NCBI RefSeq assembly: GCF_014851685.1
Contig: NZ_JACVAC010000005.1
Location: forward strand, 186,001-250,000
Length of the DNA stretch: 64,000 nucleotides
Direction: 5' to 3'
Source: Pseudomonas sp. PDM05
Lineage (GTDB): Bacteria; Pseudomonadota; Gammaproteobacteria; Pseudomonadales; Pseudomonadaceae
Position numbers and translations under genes: made by a program. Positions 63,200-64,000 of this stretch are shown in pieces. Each line of letters begins with the position of its first letter. Positions within the stretch are counted from its first letter, which is position 1. The notes below the pieces were generated by a model. The model did not search any database. It was not told the origin of the DNA and saw only the letters and a program-made list of their open reading frames with translations.

Positions 63200-64000
63200 G
63201 GAAGAACTCCAGCATGGCGTCGGCGTTGACGCGGTAATTGAGGTTGCCGCAGTGGCCGCCCAGCGGGTAGACGGTCAAGCGATCGCCGAAGGTTTTACGC
63301 AGGAAACCCAGGTCGCCAGGGCCGAGGATCACGTCGTCGGCGTTGTGCATGACCGCGATTTTCTTGCTGTTGTGCAGGTAGTCCTTGAGGGCGTACAGGC
63401 TGACCTGGTCAACCAGTTGCAGCAGGCTGCCGCCGTCAGAACGCGCGCGCCACATCGGGATCACTTGTTCGGTGAGGTAGCAGTCGAAGTCGCATTGCAG
63501 CGCACGCTTGAGGAACGGCGTGAGGCTGGTGCCTTCGGTGATCGGGTACTTCGGCGGGATGATCAGGCCGCGGCGGTTGATCAGGTCCGAGGTAAAGGCA
63601 ATATCGGCCGCCGAGAAGCGGAACGAGGTGCCGATCAGCATGGCCATCTGTTCGTTGGTCAGGTGCTGCTTGGATTGCTGGAAGTCGTAGAGCAGGGCGT
63701 CGTTGAGGTCGATATAGCCCTTTTGCTGGAAGTAGCGGGTCAGCTTGCTCAGCACCAATTCATAAAAGGTGGTGGTGTTGTTGATGCCCTTCACCTCGGT
63801 CTGTACCAGCTTGTCGAGGTTGGTGATCGAGGTGTAGAGGTTGACCGGCGGGTTCAGCAACAGGACTTTCTTGAAGTTGAAGCTGCGACGGGTCTCGTCC
63901 AGTTTGGCCACGAACGCCGCGTCCAGGCCGCCGAGGCTGTAGCCGGTGAGGTAGAAGTCGGTCACCGGCAAGGAGGCGTTTTGCGCACGCACGGCTTGCA
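63192..64000 (-). CDS. Alpha/beta-hydrolase-like protein, partial (5' end outside window)
   Basis: At least 266 C-terminal residues are visible; the gene begins beyond the window. The nucleophile elbow GYSLGG and a late HCGNLNY (candidate His) suggest a serine hydrolase fold; FGDRLTVYPLGGHCG is the typical C-terminal end. The substrate is unknown. The overlap with mlaA suggests co-translation and an envelope or lipid role. Confidence 0.75.
   Translation of the reverse strand, partial: QAVRAQNASLPVTDFYLTGYSLGGLDAAFVAKLDETRRSFNFKKVLLLNPPVNLYTSITNLDKLVQTEVKGINNTTTFYELVLSKLTRYFQQKGYIDLNDALLYDFQQSKQHLTNEQMAMLIGTSFRFSAADIAFTSDLINRRGLIIPPKYPITEGTSLTPFLKRALQCDFDCYLTEQVIPMWRARSDGGSLLQLVDQVSLYALKDYLHNSKKIAVMHNADDVILGPGDLGFLRKTFGDRLTVYPLGGHCGNLNYRVNADAMLEFFRG

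Overview
This window comes from a Pseudomonas chromosome, most likely the P. fluorescens group. The evidence is uniformly high-GC coding, Pseudomonas-type gene content, and gene blocks that match P. aeruginosa blocks as I remember them (no search was run). The blocks are tpm/htpX/aminotransferase/msrB/gpx/ospR/sagS; rocS2/rocA2/dgt; mobA/moaB/moeA; the ccm cluster; and cysP/K+ channel/urea transporter/pyk/ttuD/glxR/hyi/gcl. There is no prophage, CRISPR array, tRNA or rRNA. The only mobile-element gene is a REP-associated tyrosine transposase (RAYT), and several REP-type hairpins (REPINs) are scattered between genes.

Layout. 1-10.4 kb: the end of a DEAD-box helicase, an extradiol dioxygenase, thiopurine methyltransferase, HtpX, an alanine-type aminotransferase, then an oxidative-stress group (MsrB, Gpx, OspR-like MarR regulator) whose last gene overlaps tail-to-tail with a SagS-like hybrid kinase, followed by a DUF815 ATPase and free-methionine-(R)-sulfoxide reductase. 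10.4-19.3 kb: a BvgS/RocS-type hybrid kinase, its LuxR-type partner, a stand-alone receiver protein, Dgt, an EAL phosphodiesterase and a three-gene envelope-stress-like operon (DUF883, YqjE-like, small membrane protein). 19.6-28.9 kb: Amt transporter, Kef-type antiporter, a small gene behind a LexA box, pseudouridine synthase, molybdopterin genes, an orphan P-loop (zeta-toxin-like) protein, and an FlhB-tail/FliK-like pair. 30.6-38 kb: the ccmABCDEFGHI cytochrome c maturation operon. 38-45.6 kb: PhnN, a LysR regulator, HicAB toxin-antitoxin, an MFS exporter, a periplasmic protein, an orphan sulfate-binding protein, a voltage-gated-type K+ channel and a urea transporter. 45.7-53 kb: the complete glyoxylate-to-pyruvate route (gcl, hyi, glxR, ttuD, pyk), with a GlcG-like gene divergent from it and two identical TTGTATACAA palindromes between. 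53-54.4 kb: the RAYT flanked by REPINs, and a RutR-like TetR regulator.

54.5-61.4 kb is the most interesting block. A LacI regulator is followed by a perfect 16-bp palindrome and five co-directional genes: an inositol-monophosphatase family enzyme, an OPA-family organophosphate antiporter, a KdgM-family outer-membrane channel and two tandem secreted histidine acid phosphatases with the phytase-type HDTN motif. Together they make a coherent outer membrane-periplasm-cytoplasm route for a polyphosphorylated substrate, for example phytate or another inositol or sugar phosphate. This is an inference from families and layout. The window ends with a DUF808 membrane protein, MlaA (VacJ) and a truncated alpha/beta hydrolase.

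Many genes are translationally coupled through ATGA or GTGA overlaps. Start codons were chosen from ribosome-binding sites, overlaps and family lengths; several are GTG or TTG.
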